Assembly: GCF_040954835.1 (NCBI RefSeq)
Contig: NC_090697.1
Coordinates: 15,306,001-15,370,000 of the forward strand
Source of the DNA: Lepisosteus oculatus
Taxonomy: Eukaryota; Chordata; Actinopteri; Semionotiformes; Lepisosteidae
Length of the DNA stretch: 64,000 bases
Direction: 5' to 3'
Below, one piece after another: positions 25,039 to 35,845 of the stretch. The first letter of the stretch is position 1; the number at the start of each line of letters is the position of its first letter. A program made the translations under genes and the position numbers. The notes beneath the pieces were generated by a model, which was not told the origin of the DNA, searched no databases, and saw only the letters and a list, made by a program, of their open reading frames with translations.

Positions 25039-26127
25039 ATGACATCTGAGCCATATACCACAACATCTTTTGACTACAGTGATATCGTTTTTCCTTGTGA
25101 CCACAAAGAAGCTCGTGACTTGCACTCAGATATCATAGTTTATGTGAATTCGATAATATGTGTATTAGGCCTGTTGGGCAACACATTGGTTATTGTTACT
25201 TATGCCTTTTACAAGAAACCAAAGTCCATGACTGATGTTTATCTGCTCAATGTGGCAATAGCAGACATTTTATTTGTCATTGCACTTCCTCTAATAATAT
25301 ACAATGAACAGTATCAGTGGCATATGGGCAAGTGGGCATGCAAGCTGCTGAGGGGCATCTACAGCATTAACTTGTACAGTGGGATGTTACTGCTTGCCTG
25401 TATCAGCACTGACCGCTACATTGCCATTGTGCAAGCCAGAAGGTCTTTCAGGCTTCGATCGACAACACTGGTCTACAGTCACATCATCTGCGCAGCTGTC
25501 TGGATGGTTGCAATTACTGTATCGACACCTACTTTCATATATTATGACAAATATGACATTCATGTGGGCGATGGTGATGACATACCGGTCTGTGAAAACA
25601 GGTTTGACAGCAATGATACGGCAGTGCTGATGAAGACACTGATGCCAAGCATGCAGATCTCAATTGGCTTCTTCTTTCCATTACTTATCATGGTTTTCTG
25701 TTACTCGAGCATCATTGTCACCCTGCTGCAGGCAAAGAACTTCCAGAGACACAAGGCTGTGCGAGTTGTCATGGCCGTAGTGGTGGTCTTTATTGTCTGC
25801 CATCTGCCTTACAACATCATGCTCCTCATCCACACGGTGGTGAAATTTAAAACAGACCAGCAGTGCGACACCGAAATAGAGAGGTCGAAGATTACAACTG
25901 TGTTGCAGTGCCTGGCTTATTTCCACTGTTGTCTCAACCCTCTGCTGTATGCCTTTATTGGGGTGAAGTTCAGGAACCACTTCAGGAAGATCATGCAGGA
26001 CTTGTGGTGTTTGGGCAAAAGATACATTTCTGTCCGACGCACCTCTCGGTTCACATCAGAGGTCTTTATTTCCAGGAAATCTAGCGAAGTTTCCAATGCT
26101 GAAAATGCTTCCTCTTTTACAATGTGA
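25039..26127 (+). CDS. ccr6: C-C chemokine receptor type 6
   Basis: This is a seven-transmembrane class A GPCR of 362 aa (human CCR6 is about 374). CCR6 is the plasma-membrane receptor for CCL20 and couples mainly to Gi to guide lymphocytes and dendritic cells. Visible features are an acidic, Tyr-rich N-terminus (DYSD at 12-15) with Cys20; TM1 about 31-58; 'KSMTDVYLLN' leading into TM2; DRYIAIV at 126-132; Cys in ECL1, ECL2 and ECL3; an N-glycosylation site NDT in ECL2 near 192; and 'HCCLNPLLYAFIG' with NPxxY at 301-305. The C-terminus 'NAENASSFTM' is almost the same as the mammalian CCR6 end, and the TM2 and DRY blocks also favour CCR6 over other CCRs. I chose the start at 25039 because a splice acceptor precedes 25021. 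The coding region is uninterrupted, as in mammals. A fish co-ortholog (ccr6a/b) cannot be told apart here. Confidence 0.93.
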   Translation: MTSEPYTTTSFDYSDIVFPCDHKEARDLHSDIIVYVNSIICVLGLLGNTLVIVTYAFYKKPKSMTDVYLLNVAIADILFVIALPLIIYNEQYQWHMGKWACKLLRGIYSINLYSGMLLLACISTDRYIAIVQARRSFRLRSTTLVYSHIICAAVWMVAITVSTPTFIYYDKYDIHVGDGDDIPVCENRFDSNDTAVLMKTLMPSMQISIGFFFPLLIMVFCYSSIIVTLLQAKNFQRHKAVRVVMAVVVVFIVCHLPYNIMLLIHTVVKFKTDQQCDTEIERSKITTVLQCLAYFHCCLNPLLYAFIGVKFRNHFRKIMQDLWCLGKRYISVRRTSRFTSEVFISRKSSEVSNAENASSFTM

Positions 26128-27871
26128 AATTAGCATTTTATTGTTAGTTGTGAGCATAGCTAGACCTCCAATATACATACTGTATAATCTCAATAAGCCT
26201 GAATACCTGCTTGTTATTCTTTCAACAAAAAGGGCAAATGAATATCCAAATATGCTGCCTTGTGATACTTCTTAAATCTGATCCACACTGCACATTTTTG
26301 CTACAGCAGCACAGTAGCAGTCTGGTAGCACAGTCTCTAGATGATTAAGTGAGAAAGACAAGATACAAATGAAAAAAACAGAAAACCTTTGAAGAAATAC
26401 ACACACAAAAAAGTCTGTCAGCAAGGCAAAAGTAATGTTCACACAAATTTGATTTCAAAGTTTATATTAAACAGTGCATAAAGTTATGGTATTTTATTAC
26501 CCTTGAAATTTGACCTTTGTGTGAAATTAAGAATTGTCCACATTCAGCAAAATGGTAAAACTATTATGAAGGCCCACAAAGGAAATATGTAAAAAGTATT
26601 GTGTAAAGTAATGGCAGATGTTGTTTACTTCCATCCTCAAACTCTTGTAAATTCTTATATATGTAAATATACAGTTGATTTGTACTTTTGTAAACAAAGA
26701 TTTCATGCTTTTGACAATGTTTACACTGTGTAGTACATTTGTCAGCTATTTGTATATTTCTTGTTATTGTAAATTTTCATATTAAGTTTGAAAGACATGG
26801 TAACACGCTTGAATTTATTCCAGCAACATAAGAATATAGTCTCTTTGTTTCCTGTATTCAACATAATGTTCATATAGCAAAAAGTACTTTGTAAGTGCTT
26901 TTGAGGGTCAATAACAAATATGAGATATTGTGGGTAATTTTCTGATCTGTTATGTGTCCACACTCTACATTTTCATACCAGATAATGTTGGAAGAACACC
27001 TTTCTGGGCCTGGTCTTTAAAGTTAATAGGTACAGTATGTGATCACAGCCCTATGTACAGTAGGTATGAATTTCTCAAGGGAGAACTTTAATCATTACTT
27101 AAAAACTGAGTGGTACACATCTACCGAAAAGCCTGTTAATGGCTTAGCTATGATTCCTTCAGGAGCTGCATGAACCCCAGGCCAATAACAGGAATCAAAA
27201 AGCTAAAGCCGGATTAAAATAATCTGACCATCTGCATGCCATCTGAAATCTGTCATGATGGCCACTGTGTTTCAGAAGCAGAGCTTTATGACATGACCCT
27301 AAAGCATATGCATACATCAGTGCATTCTTTGTAAATATCAAAGTTTTTCTTCATAAATGTACAAAATATTCTGTGAGTTTGCTGTAGCCGGTAAGAGACA
27401 AATGTTCAAAAGGATAACCTGTATGCCAAATTCTATACCAAATGGTCATAAATACCTGCATAGAAAATGTGTTTTCAATGTTTCTTTTATTCAAATAAAA
27501 AATTGTATGTTTTAAAAATACTGGTTTGTCCATGTTTGTAATGTGTCTCACAGATTATACAGTTATCCAAATCCAAAACTAAGTATTTCGGAAGGCCTAA
27601 ATGGAAGGATAAACATGATTTCACACAGACAAGGCCTACACATGTAAAAGTAACACATCCTTACGATAATGAGGCCCCCCAACTATTCTACTATCCCTGA
27701 TTAAAACCTAAACTTTAAACTGAACTCAAATTCTGAAGATGACTCTATTAACTGAATTCCCACTCCCATATGGCACATTTTTACATACAATAATCCAAAT
27801 ATGCACATTGCCAGTGCAATTAACACAATTAACCATTAAGCGAGTTGTTACAGACTTGAACAATCCATGTC
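26128..27871 (+). other. ccr6 3' UTR and flank
   Basis: No other gene is seen. The sequence is AT-rich. The first canonical AATAAA downstream of the ccr6 stop that I noticed is at about 27494-27499, which would give a 3' UTR of about 1.4 kb; earlier variant signals such as ATTAAA near 26466 could also serve. Confidence 0.35.
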
Positions 27872-27879
27872 TTCTAGGC

Positions 27880-28441
27880 CAGTGGTTCTCAAACTGTGGT
27901 ACGCACATATTTCAGCTTCTGAGTGAATTTATCGAAGAGAATGGCATTAACTGGATAAAACGCATCGGAGTTTGTACAGACGGTGCTAGAGCGATGACAA
28001 GCCGAAACAGTGGTGTAGTTGCACGAATTAGAGAGGTTGCTCCAGATATGAACTGCAGCGTCCAGGCCGTCAAGAAAATGCCTTACAATTTAAAATCTGT
28101 TAGACTCTGTTGTGAATTGTATCAAGACTTGACTAATTAATTCACACCTCCTTCGCTCAACTAAACAGGCTCACCTCTCTCACTGAAATGGTGCTTTTTT
28201 ATTGTTTATTTTTCATTGTTGTTGTTCCTGTTGTCATTCTGTAAAATGCTTTGAGAAGCCACCTTTAAAGGCGCTATATCAAATAAAGTTTATTATAATA
28301 TTTATTATATGTGTATGTGAGTGTGTGCGCACACGGGCTCTCATGTTGGTCATTGAGATTTTCTGGGGTTCCTATGAGAAGATGACTTGTAGGTGGTACT
28401 TGGATGCTTTGGTTTGATCAGGGATGGTTTGAGAACAACTG
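27880..28441 (+). mobile_element. hAT (Charlie-like) non-autonomous element with exact target-site duplication
   Basis: The left end is CAGTGGTTCTCAAAC and the right end is the inverse of CAGTTGTTCTCAAAC, so the terminal inverted repeats match at 14 of 15. The 8-bp duplication ttctaggc flanks both sides (27872-27879 and 28442-28449), as expected for hAT, and its TCTAG core fits the Charlie-group target preference. The element is 562 bp and holds only a remnant of transposase, so it is a deletion derivative. An L2-like SINE tail ('gtaaaatgctttgagaagcc', 'aaggcgctatatcaaataaa') lies inside at about 28240-28300. Confidence 0.9.
27905..28100 (+). pseudogene. hAT transposase fragment (ZBED5/FAM200-like)
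   Basis: The frame reads 'ENGINWIKRIGVCTDGARAM', then 'TSRNSGVVARIREVAPDMN', matching the 'CTDGA.AM.....GVVARI.EVAP' block of Charlie-type hAT transposases and their domesticated ZBED5/SCAND3/FAM200 relatives. A 'KKMPYNLKSV' stretch follows, like the segment after the missing middle. It lacks the BED finger, most of the catalytic domain and the dimerisation domain. It sits inside the 562-bp element and cannot code for an active enzyme. Confidence 0.8.
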
Positions 28442-28552
28442 TTCTAGGCCATCTTCAAGGCGACCTCTAGTGGTGGTTCCTCCATTACTGCAACCATTCA
28501 CAGGCTCGCCTTCCATATACTGCATTGCAGTTATAATGTTAATAACTTTTAT

Positions 28553-30025
28553 TTACAAAGCACCTTTACAAACCCAAGGACGCTGTACACCTTGAATAAA
28601 GTTCTTAAAAAGTTGGAGATAACAAGTCAAGATAAAAAGTTCAATAAAGGTAAATAAAAAACAAAACAAAATAATACAGCTTTTCAAAAGTTGACTGTAG
28701 GCAATCAGAGATACTGTAGACCTTGGTAAAAAGGTAAGTTTAGATTTGAAGAGAGTTACAGAAGTTGTCTCCCATAAAGTCTGAGGAAGGTCATTCCACA
28801 ACACTGGAACAGCAACTTAAGAGGCAGGGTCACTAAAAAAGTCAGTGTTTTAGTCCTGGGGACAGTGAGAAGAGGACCGGTCTCAACTGAGCAGAGCCTA
28901 CGGGGGGAACATGGAACACATCACAGATGTATGATAGAGCCAGATTGTTTAGAGCCTTGAAAGTCAGCAACAAGATCTTGTATTGAGTCTGTAACTTTGT
29001 AGGCAACCAGTGTAGGCAACCAGTAGGCAACCAGACTTAAGTGGAGGAGTAATATGCTGCCAGGGTCTGGTGTGAGTAAGTAGTCCAGCTGCAGAGTTTT
29101 GAACACATTGCAACTTGTTGAGAAGAGTTAGGGAGCCCATAGGGTAAAGAATTTGAGAAGTCAAGCCTCGATGTTATAAAGGGACAAGTAATAGGTTTAT
29201 TCCATGCTGAAAAGAGAAGAAAGAAAACACAATATTTTGGCCACGGAGCCTTCTTCAGGTGAAGAAGGCTCCACGGCCAAAACGTTGTTTTCTTTCTTCT
29301 CTTTTCAGCATGGAATAAACCTATTACTTGTTCCTTTGCAGCCTATGCCTGCTGACGCAGCTAGCCACCTGAACTACTACTTGATGTTATAAATGCATGG
29401 ATCAGGCACTCAGCATCGGACATTGATAAAAATTGCCCTATAACCAGCAATATTTCTAAAGTGAAAGAAAGATGTCTTAATCAAATTTTTCACATCTGGC
29501 TCAAAAGATGGGAGAGGATCCAGTGTGACTCCCAGATTCCTGACTATGGCTGACACATGAATAGGGATGCCATCCACCATTACTGTGAAACCCTTAGGTT
29601 TATCTGAGATTTGCTGCCCACCAAAAAATTCCGGTTTTGTCACTATTTATCTCCTGAGAATTTGATGTGTCGACACAAACAAGAGATAAGTGAGGGAAGG
29701 GGCAGACCAGAGGGGGAAGAAGTTTTAATATAAATCTGAGTATCATCTGCATAACACTGATACTGAAGACCATGTTTGCATATAATTTGGCTGAGAGGTA
29801 GCATATAAATAATAAAAAGTAAAGTATATTATCAAGACTGAACCCTGAGGCACACTGTGATTGATTGGGGACCAAGGGAGACAAAATGCTGCCTGCCAGT
29901 CAGATAAGAACAAAACCAGTTAAAGACAGTACCACTGATAAACAAGTATTTCTGCAAGCAATTAAGCAACACTGAATGATTTGCTGTATCAAAGGCAGTA
30001 CTAAGATCGAGGAGCAAAAGGATAT
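28553..30025 (-). pseudogene. L2-clade LINE fragment (reverse transcriptase), copy A
   Basis: On the minus strand, 5' to 3', the frames read 'LLDLSTAFDTANHSVLLNCL', 'ISGTVFNWFCSYLTGRQHFV', the YADD box (C-Y-A-D-D-T, encoded at about 29739-29755), 'NLGVTLDPLPSFEPDVKNLI' and the C-terminal 'LWNDLPQTLWETTSVTLFKS'. This is the order seen in L2/CR1-group reverse transcriptases. Frameshifts and stops break it, and a fold-back element is inserted at 29181-29382. The 5' part with the endonuclease is absent. Confidence 0.85.
29181..29382 (+). mobile_element. Fold-back element, copy 2, inserted in L2 copy A
   Basis: The arms run from 'gggacaagtaataggtttat' to 'ggaataaacctattacttgt' and the tail from 'tcctttgcagcctatgcctg' to 'ctagccacctgaactactac'. 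The flanking duplication gatgttataaa lies at 29170-29180 and 29383-29393. The related L2 copy B has the uninterrupted site (ttgatgttataaatgcatga near 36361), so both element ends and the duplication are fixed by an empty-site comparison within the same window. Confidence 0.9.
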
Positions 30026-31152
30026 TTATAGCCCCCAGTTATAACTCTCTTCACACTGGGCTCAAGTGGCCATTGTACAGTAAATTGCTTGGGTTTTATA
30101 ATAGTTTAATAATAAAATAATTTGTGTTGGGCCCAGTTATCCTCATATCAGTCTTTGAAGGCCTTTGTATTGCTCCTATTGCATGAAATATTGTCATATA
30201 TTGCTTATATTTGCAAGTGATATAAGGATGAAAAATGAAAAAGGTTACTTTCACCCCTCTAATCTCATTAAAATAAATGCATTAATCATGAAACTTTAGA
30301 GAAATAACTTTTTCATGTTGTTTACAAAACAAAAATGAAGACTAAAATTAACTTGAAATAAGTTAGTGTATGAAAATTAGAAGTTCATTAAAAAAGCCTA
30401 TATAAAATCTTGTTTTAAGTTGAAAGAAGAGCCAACTCAGCAATACATTTTGAATATGACAGATGAATAGACCCTGTTTCAACCAAATATTCCAGCTGGT
30501 AAATGCTTTTCCAATTGCATATTGAAGATGTTGAGAAGGAAAGTAGTTAAGCTATTAAAATTAAAATAGTGACAAATTATAACAGAAATGTTGAATTTAT
30601 TCTGTCAACAGGAAATTATGTATGGAAATACATATAGAGATACATAAAGAGTTTGGATTGAAGTGTATAGGAACCTAAATCAAAAAGTCTATCAGTGACC
30701 TTAGTTAATTATGTCTTGGGCATGCGATCAACAATACAGAAAGACACAAGATCAGATCAGATCAAGACAGAAGAAAGAAGAGAGGAAGGAAGGAAAGGTC
30801 AGACCACGAGAGAGAGAGGAGCCAGTCAAAAAGCCCCGAAAAGATCAGATCGGAGCTACTTATTTAAACCTTTCTAAAGAGAGCTTGCTATTCTGGGTTT
30901 TTAGGGAACTTGGACTTCCTGAGTGAAAAATACCTAAGTTAAAAAGGGCCTTTCCTGCTTGTTGGGTGCATTTTAAAAATAGGGAGACAGGCTCACAGTT
31001 TTTTGTGGCATCCATGTTTTCAGAGAGAGAGATTTAACTGCAGGTTGTATTGCATTTAGTTAAGGGGGCAGCTTATCTCTTATTTTGGCTTCTGTAGGCA
31101 TTATTAAAGAGTCGAATACTTGCTAGCAGTCAGGGATGGACTCTGAAACAGC
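30026..31152. other. Non-coding stretch; possible LTR-like segment
   Basis: No gene is recognised. The part from about 30690 to 31260 has a purine-rich block, a TATA-like 'cttatttaaacc' and a later 'taataaatat', which could be an old LTR in plus orientation. I could not find defined ends or a second LTR. Confidence 0.3.
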
Positions 31153-32085
31153 TTGTCTGTAAACTTGTACATAGAGAAAATTGTGTTGTGTTTATGTTGT
31201 GTGTAGTGTAGTGTGTCACAGTCATTGTTAATAAATATTTGTTAACCAAGTGTGTTTTGGTTATTTTAAGAATTATTGCTCTTTTCACCAAAGCTGTAAC
31301 AGAAAACAAAGAATTCACATGTCTCTAATTATACCAACCACTCGGGTATATTCTTGGAGAAATCCTTACAGGTTGGGGTTTATGATTATTTACTTTATTT
31401 GCTGACTAAGCCGCTCGGTCAATTTCTGCTTATTCTCCATTTTCGTAACTCTTCCATTAGTAAGAGTATATACAACATTTTTATTTGAGTCTTGTGACAC
31501 TTTGTTGGTTCCAGAACCCATTATATAATCTCGGTACACATCTATTTAAAAAATGACAGCTTTATTTTCACTCTACGCTCTTCATTATTTCAAGTATTTG
31601 GAAATTATATAATTAATTTAGAAGACGGAAAAATATATTAGGAGGTGAAGTAACAGAATTGCGAACATTTAAGGACCTGATTTTTTCCTATGAGAAACTT
31701 CTAATAGGTTTTCTGCCTCACATGATTGTTACAGTACTTTCGATCTGTGAACCTGTACTGAAAGTCAGTAGCATTTGTTTTGCATTGGCATGACAATTTA
31801 TTGACCAAAATATGAATTTATATTGTTACAAATAGCGGTTACAAATTAAAATTAAATAATCATAATCTTGTAAATGTTTTTACCAGGAATATACATGAGT
31901 GGTTGGTATAATTAGAGGCACATGAGTTCTTTGTTCTCTAGCTAGTTTGGTGAAAAGAGTAACAATTCAGACATACTGGGTTAAACAAATGTATATTGAT
32001 AATGACAATGTCATACACTAAACTACATACAACATAAACATACAACACACAAGTTACACTATTTACCAATTTACACACATGGTGT
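31153..32085. repeat. Pair of about 220-bp inverted repeats
   Basis: The left arm (about 31153-31375) and right arm (about 31867-32085) are reverse complements with moderate divergence. Matching landmarks are 'tctaattataccaaccactc' on the left against 'gagtggttggtataattaga' on the right, 'ctcttttcaccaaa' against 'tttggtgaaaagag', and 'gtgtttatgttgtgtgtagt' against its inverse near 32020. The spacer of about 490 bp shows no coding content. This may be a non-autonomous DNA transposon with long terminal inverted repeats, or two opposed copies of one repeat. Confidence 0.75.
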
Positions 32086-32097
32086 CCAAGAGGCCTA

Positions 32098-32880
32098 CAG
32101 TCGTGGCCGCAAATATTGGCACCCTTGCGCTTTTTGTAAATAACTCACAATTTTCTCTAAAAATAAGTTCAAATTGACCAAAGTACTTGGTCTCTACAAT
32201 TCTTTATTTCACTGTTAATATTACAAAACCTTTGTTTTTGATTCAGGACTTAATATATCCTTTTACATCAGAAAATTCAAAGAAATGGCATTGACAAAAT
32301 TATTGACAATCCAGACTGAATATTTGGTAGCACAGCCTTTGGTCAAAATAAGTGCAATCAAGCGCTTCCTATTGCCATCAATGAGCTTCCTGCACCTCTG
32401 TACTGGCAGTTTGGCCCACTCTTCTTGTGCAAACTGCTCCAGTTCTCCCAGATTTGTGGGGTGCCTTCTCCCAGTTGCTGTTTTCAGATCTCTCCACAGG
32501 TTTTCAATGGGATTTAGATCTTGACTCATTGCTAGAAACTTTAGAACCGTCCAGTGATTTGTCTTGAACCATTCCTGGATCTTTTTTGAAGTGTGTTTGG
32601 GGTCATTGTCGTGCTGGAAGACCCATGACCTTCGACGAGATCCAGCTTTCTGATACTGGGTATGACACTGCACTCCGAAATGCCTTGGTATTCTCCTGAT
32701 TTCATGATGCCGTGCACACGTTCAAGGCACTCTTTTAAACAAAATGAAGCCTTCAAAGAAAAGAACACTTACAGTGAAACATGGAGGAGGTTCAGTGATG
32801 TTTTGGGGGTTGCTTTGCTGCCACTGGAACTGGGTGCCTTGAACCTGTGCCCTACAATTTTGCAAGGACACTGTTAATGC
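32098..32880 (-). pseudogene. Broken Tc1/mariner element with an inverted 5' part
   Basis: A Tc1-type terminal repeat starts near 32100 ('cagtcgtggccgcaaatatt', then 'ggcacccttgcg'). The minus-strand frame 32263-32673 gives the transposase C-terminus: 'VFQHDNDPKHTSKK' with a catalytic Asp, then 'QDLNPIENLWRDLK' with the DDE/D third acidic residue, then 'ALILTKGCATKY'. A second minus frame gives 'LERVHGIMKSGEYQGI' just upstream. The preceding part of the enzyme, 'TVKHGGGSVMFWG', is instead on the plus strand (about 32768-32807), so the 5' part is inverted. No right terminal repeat is seen. Confidence 0.85.
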
Positions 32881-33779
32881 ACCACTAGATGTATATACAG
32901 TGTCTTTGAATATTTAATGATTAAGTAGTCATTTCCTTGGTTTCATGTCTCACCTCCTGATCCACCAACACTACTTAGTGTACACTGTATTGTAAGTTAC
33001 AGCAGCAACTTGTTTCTTTTTAGTGGCCACAGTTCTGATGAGGACCAAACTGGCTTATCTTCTGCGGTCAAAGAAGATCAGGCTACAGGGTAACTCTGTT
33101 GTCATTCTGCCATTTTCCAATTTACTGTATGTTTGAAGAGAAAATAAAATACATTTGAAACCAGGAAATAAACACGGAAAATAAAATACATTTTAAACCA
33201 TCTTCCGGATTTTTCTTAATCTAACACATGCTGGTATTAGAAAAGCAAGCAGCATCAATTAAAATATATAAACATCGATACTGCCTCATTATGCATGGTT
33301 TTTGTGGTTCCAAAGGCACAGCTGTGCTGGAGCAGCTCAAGAGGCAGGTAAGGGCTGCTGGAAGCAGTCTGGAATTGGGGTTCCTTCTCAGCTTTGGAGC
33401 ACTGTCTACCCTAGGACTGCAGAATTTTATTGCAAATTGATTTTTAGTCTAGTTTTCTCCTTCTTTCTAGATTTAGACACGATTTCAGACACTAATTAGC
33501 TCTCAGTAATATGCAAATTTGAAGAACGTGTCTTCATTCTATGTCCTGGAGCCTACAAATCTAAAATAAGCTACTGACTTTATGTGTCGTCTACAGGCAT
33601 TATTGTGTGTGAAGAGTTTATCAACCCTGTAAGAATGGTTCTCCAATACAAATGCCATGTAGGCTAAAAATATGACTATGAATGACTGACCCTTTATACA
33701 AACCCGTATTTTTAATGCTTGTAAAAATTGAAATATTATGTGTTTGTAATAAAAAAACTATAAAGGTGAAAACATAAAA
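32881..33779. other. Non-coding stretch with two weak exon-like segments
   Basis: A segment at about 33031-33089 lies between a good acceptor ('tgtttctttttag') and a gtaact donor, with an open frame through it. Another ends at 33347 with a gtaaggg donor. Neither has recognisable protein content, so I do not call a gene. Confidence 0.3.
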
Positions 33780-34700
33780 GCTATTGGTCACAAACGACGA
33801 TTTGTGCAATCTGTTTTTGTTCATTTCATTCGATAATTTATGCATTACTTATACGTAAATTATTGAAATCTTTGGATCAATTGCATCGAAGTTGGATTAA
33901 GTACAGAACTGGCGATTTACCACGGAATCATCCAAAATTAGTACAATGCTGTTTGTTGCACAGTCTACTTAATCAAATACTCGAAATAGCGACAATAACA
34001 AAAATATCAGATTCAGACTGAAAAACAACAACAACAACAACAACAATAATAATAATTATGAATAAGCTAATTAAATTAATAAGTAAATCAGATACTGCGG
34101 TTCACGGACGTAGTTGCAATTTGAAGCTTTGAACAGGAGACGAAGCTGCTGTTGATCAATTAGTCCCTGCTTGTTTTTAAATAAAGTTCGTTGAAAAAGG
34201 TAAGCGAGTTCAATCTGTATTGACTTTTAAAAACGTTTTGGATATTTATAAAGGTAATTGGACGTACGTGCTTTGTTTGACTTGATATTTAGTTTGTACT
34301 TGAAAAGCGAACGAAACTTTCCGTTAGGTTCAAATCAGAAATCATAATCTGTCTATGAACGAGTTCATTAAAACAAAAATCATTCATTACTGTCGATCAA
34401 CGTATGTTTAGTTGTGATATCAATTAAAATATTTTAATTTTAACAGTTAGTTTCTTTGGTTGGTCAGAAGAAAGTGAAGGTTGTGATTTACAGTTTGTTA
34501 CTTTCCGATTCCGATGGATGATTTATTGGCTACGTTAGGAGTCGCTGTTATTCAGATTTTATTTTCTCCTTAGATCGAGGATTGTGTGCCGTGTTTGATC
34601 TGTACCTATGGAGTAGGCATCTGGAGCAACTCGATATTTCTCGAAGCCCAATCAAGGTCCGTCATGTTTGCAGGTTTTTAAACTTTATCGATTTTTATTT
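33780..34700 (+). promoter_or_regulatory. CpG-retaining patch; candidate promoter of the SLC16 gene
   Basis: CpG dinucleotides are frequent here (for example aaacgacgat, gcggttcacggacg, aagcgaacgaaac, ttccgattccgatg) but rare in the surrounding tens of kilobases. In vertebrate DNA this usually marks an unmethylated promoter. The patch lies about 2.5-3.3 kb upstream of the first coding exon, whose acceptor at 37131 implies an upstream exon. A strong donor (ttgaaaaag then gtaagcg) ends a candidate non-coding first exon at 34199. Confidence 0.5.
34024..34056. repeat. (AAC)n / (AAT)n microsatellite
   Basis: Perfect CAA triplets pass into AAT triplets. Confidence 0.85.
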
Positions 34701-35599
34701 TACTCATGTAGATCGTGATGCAGGGCAATACAATTTTTCCATACGAGAAAACTAATAGGTACACTGTAAAAGGTGTATGATTATAAAACATTTAAGACTA
34801 AAAGAAAGAAACACGTAGACGAATTAGAACAGAACAAATAAAGTAAAATATCTCTGGGCACAGATTTGTTGTAAATTTAAATTCCCCAAGATGAAGATGA
34901 TTAAAACGATAAAAAACTGGCATACTCAATAAAAAATATATTTTAATAATACTGTTTTTTAAATTTAACAGTTTATAGAATGAGTATAGTTTTGTGGAAT
35001 TTAACCTTAGTAAATATGTTTGCACTCATGTATAGAGTCTACGGGAGACATGGGGTAACTAGCAAAAAATTGGTTTATGAGTATCGCATTTATGAGAGAA
35101 TTTATCAATGTAAATGTGCTAGATCTGTCATTCCAGGAGATTTGTACAAAAATAACGGATACAGAGACGAAAATGCAGAACAGGGAGAAAGAAAGGAGTT
35201 AAAAGGGGAAGCATCTTCCATATACACCCATACTAGACTAGTTCAGTCACACTGGGAACGTAACCAGTAAGCTATACTTCACTACAGTATACTGAATGAT
35301 CTAACTAATCCTGATGCAATGAAGTGACTTTGACTGTTGCGTTTCAATTAAATTACATTAATTAGGGAGAGATTTGATTGATGATAGTGATGTGTTGATT
35401 CAATCTGTTGAATGGCAAGCCTGGTAAAAATCACACCACCTTCTCTAGAGGCTTATGTTCAACCATGCTAGATTTTATTATGCACTGTTATCAATGGTAT
35501 CTTTGTAAAACGTCTTTAGCTCAAAAACACTTTTAAAATTCCATCAAAGGCAGCAACTCAAGAACATTTCATCTTGTGGGGCTTGTGCCACGTCAGGTC
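34701..35599. other. Non-coding stretch (probable first intron of the SLC16 gene)
   Basis: It holds a 96-codon plus frame at 34980-35270 without a recognised domain. I see no clear repeat. Confidence 0.35.
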
Positions 35600-35845
35600 C
35601 AGACAGTTTCTTTCTTTCTTTTCTAATTTATTGCACATCTGAAGTCATTGTTTACATGCATGCATTGTTTACATTCAAACTTTTTACTTGTACATTGTCT
35701 ACTGTTTGTATACTGTCCTGATGCACTGTCTGCACTTTGTGTTTTTACACTTTTTAACAATCGAGGGACTTTCTGTAAGTAAGAATTCCATTGTACAGTA
35801 CATGTACCGGTTACATATGGCAATAAAGTTCAAGTTCAAGAAATA
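35600..35845 (+). mobile_element. Non-LTR retroelement 3' end with TTCAAG tail
   Basis: The 3' untranslated part ('ttgtacattgtctactgttt', 'gtactgtctgcactttgt'-like blocks) ends 'tggcaataaagttcaagttc' followed by AAG. This is the standard appearance of a non-LTR 3' end carrying a short tail repeat. The tail unit is shared with the opposite-strand element at 22762. Confidence 0.6.

Noticed and set aside
34980-35270. 96-codon open frame upstream of the SLC16 gene
   Set aside because: No family resemblance and no link to the transporter frame. The transporter's signature motif and start lie in the exon at 37144.
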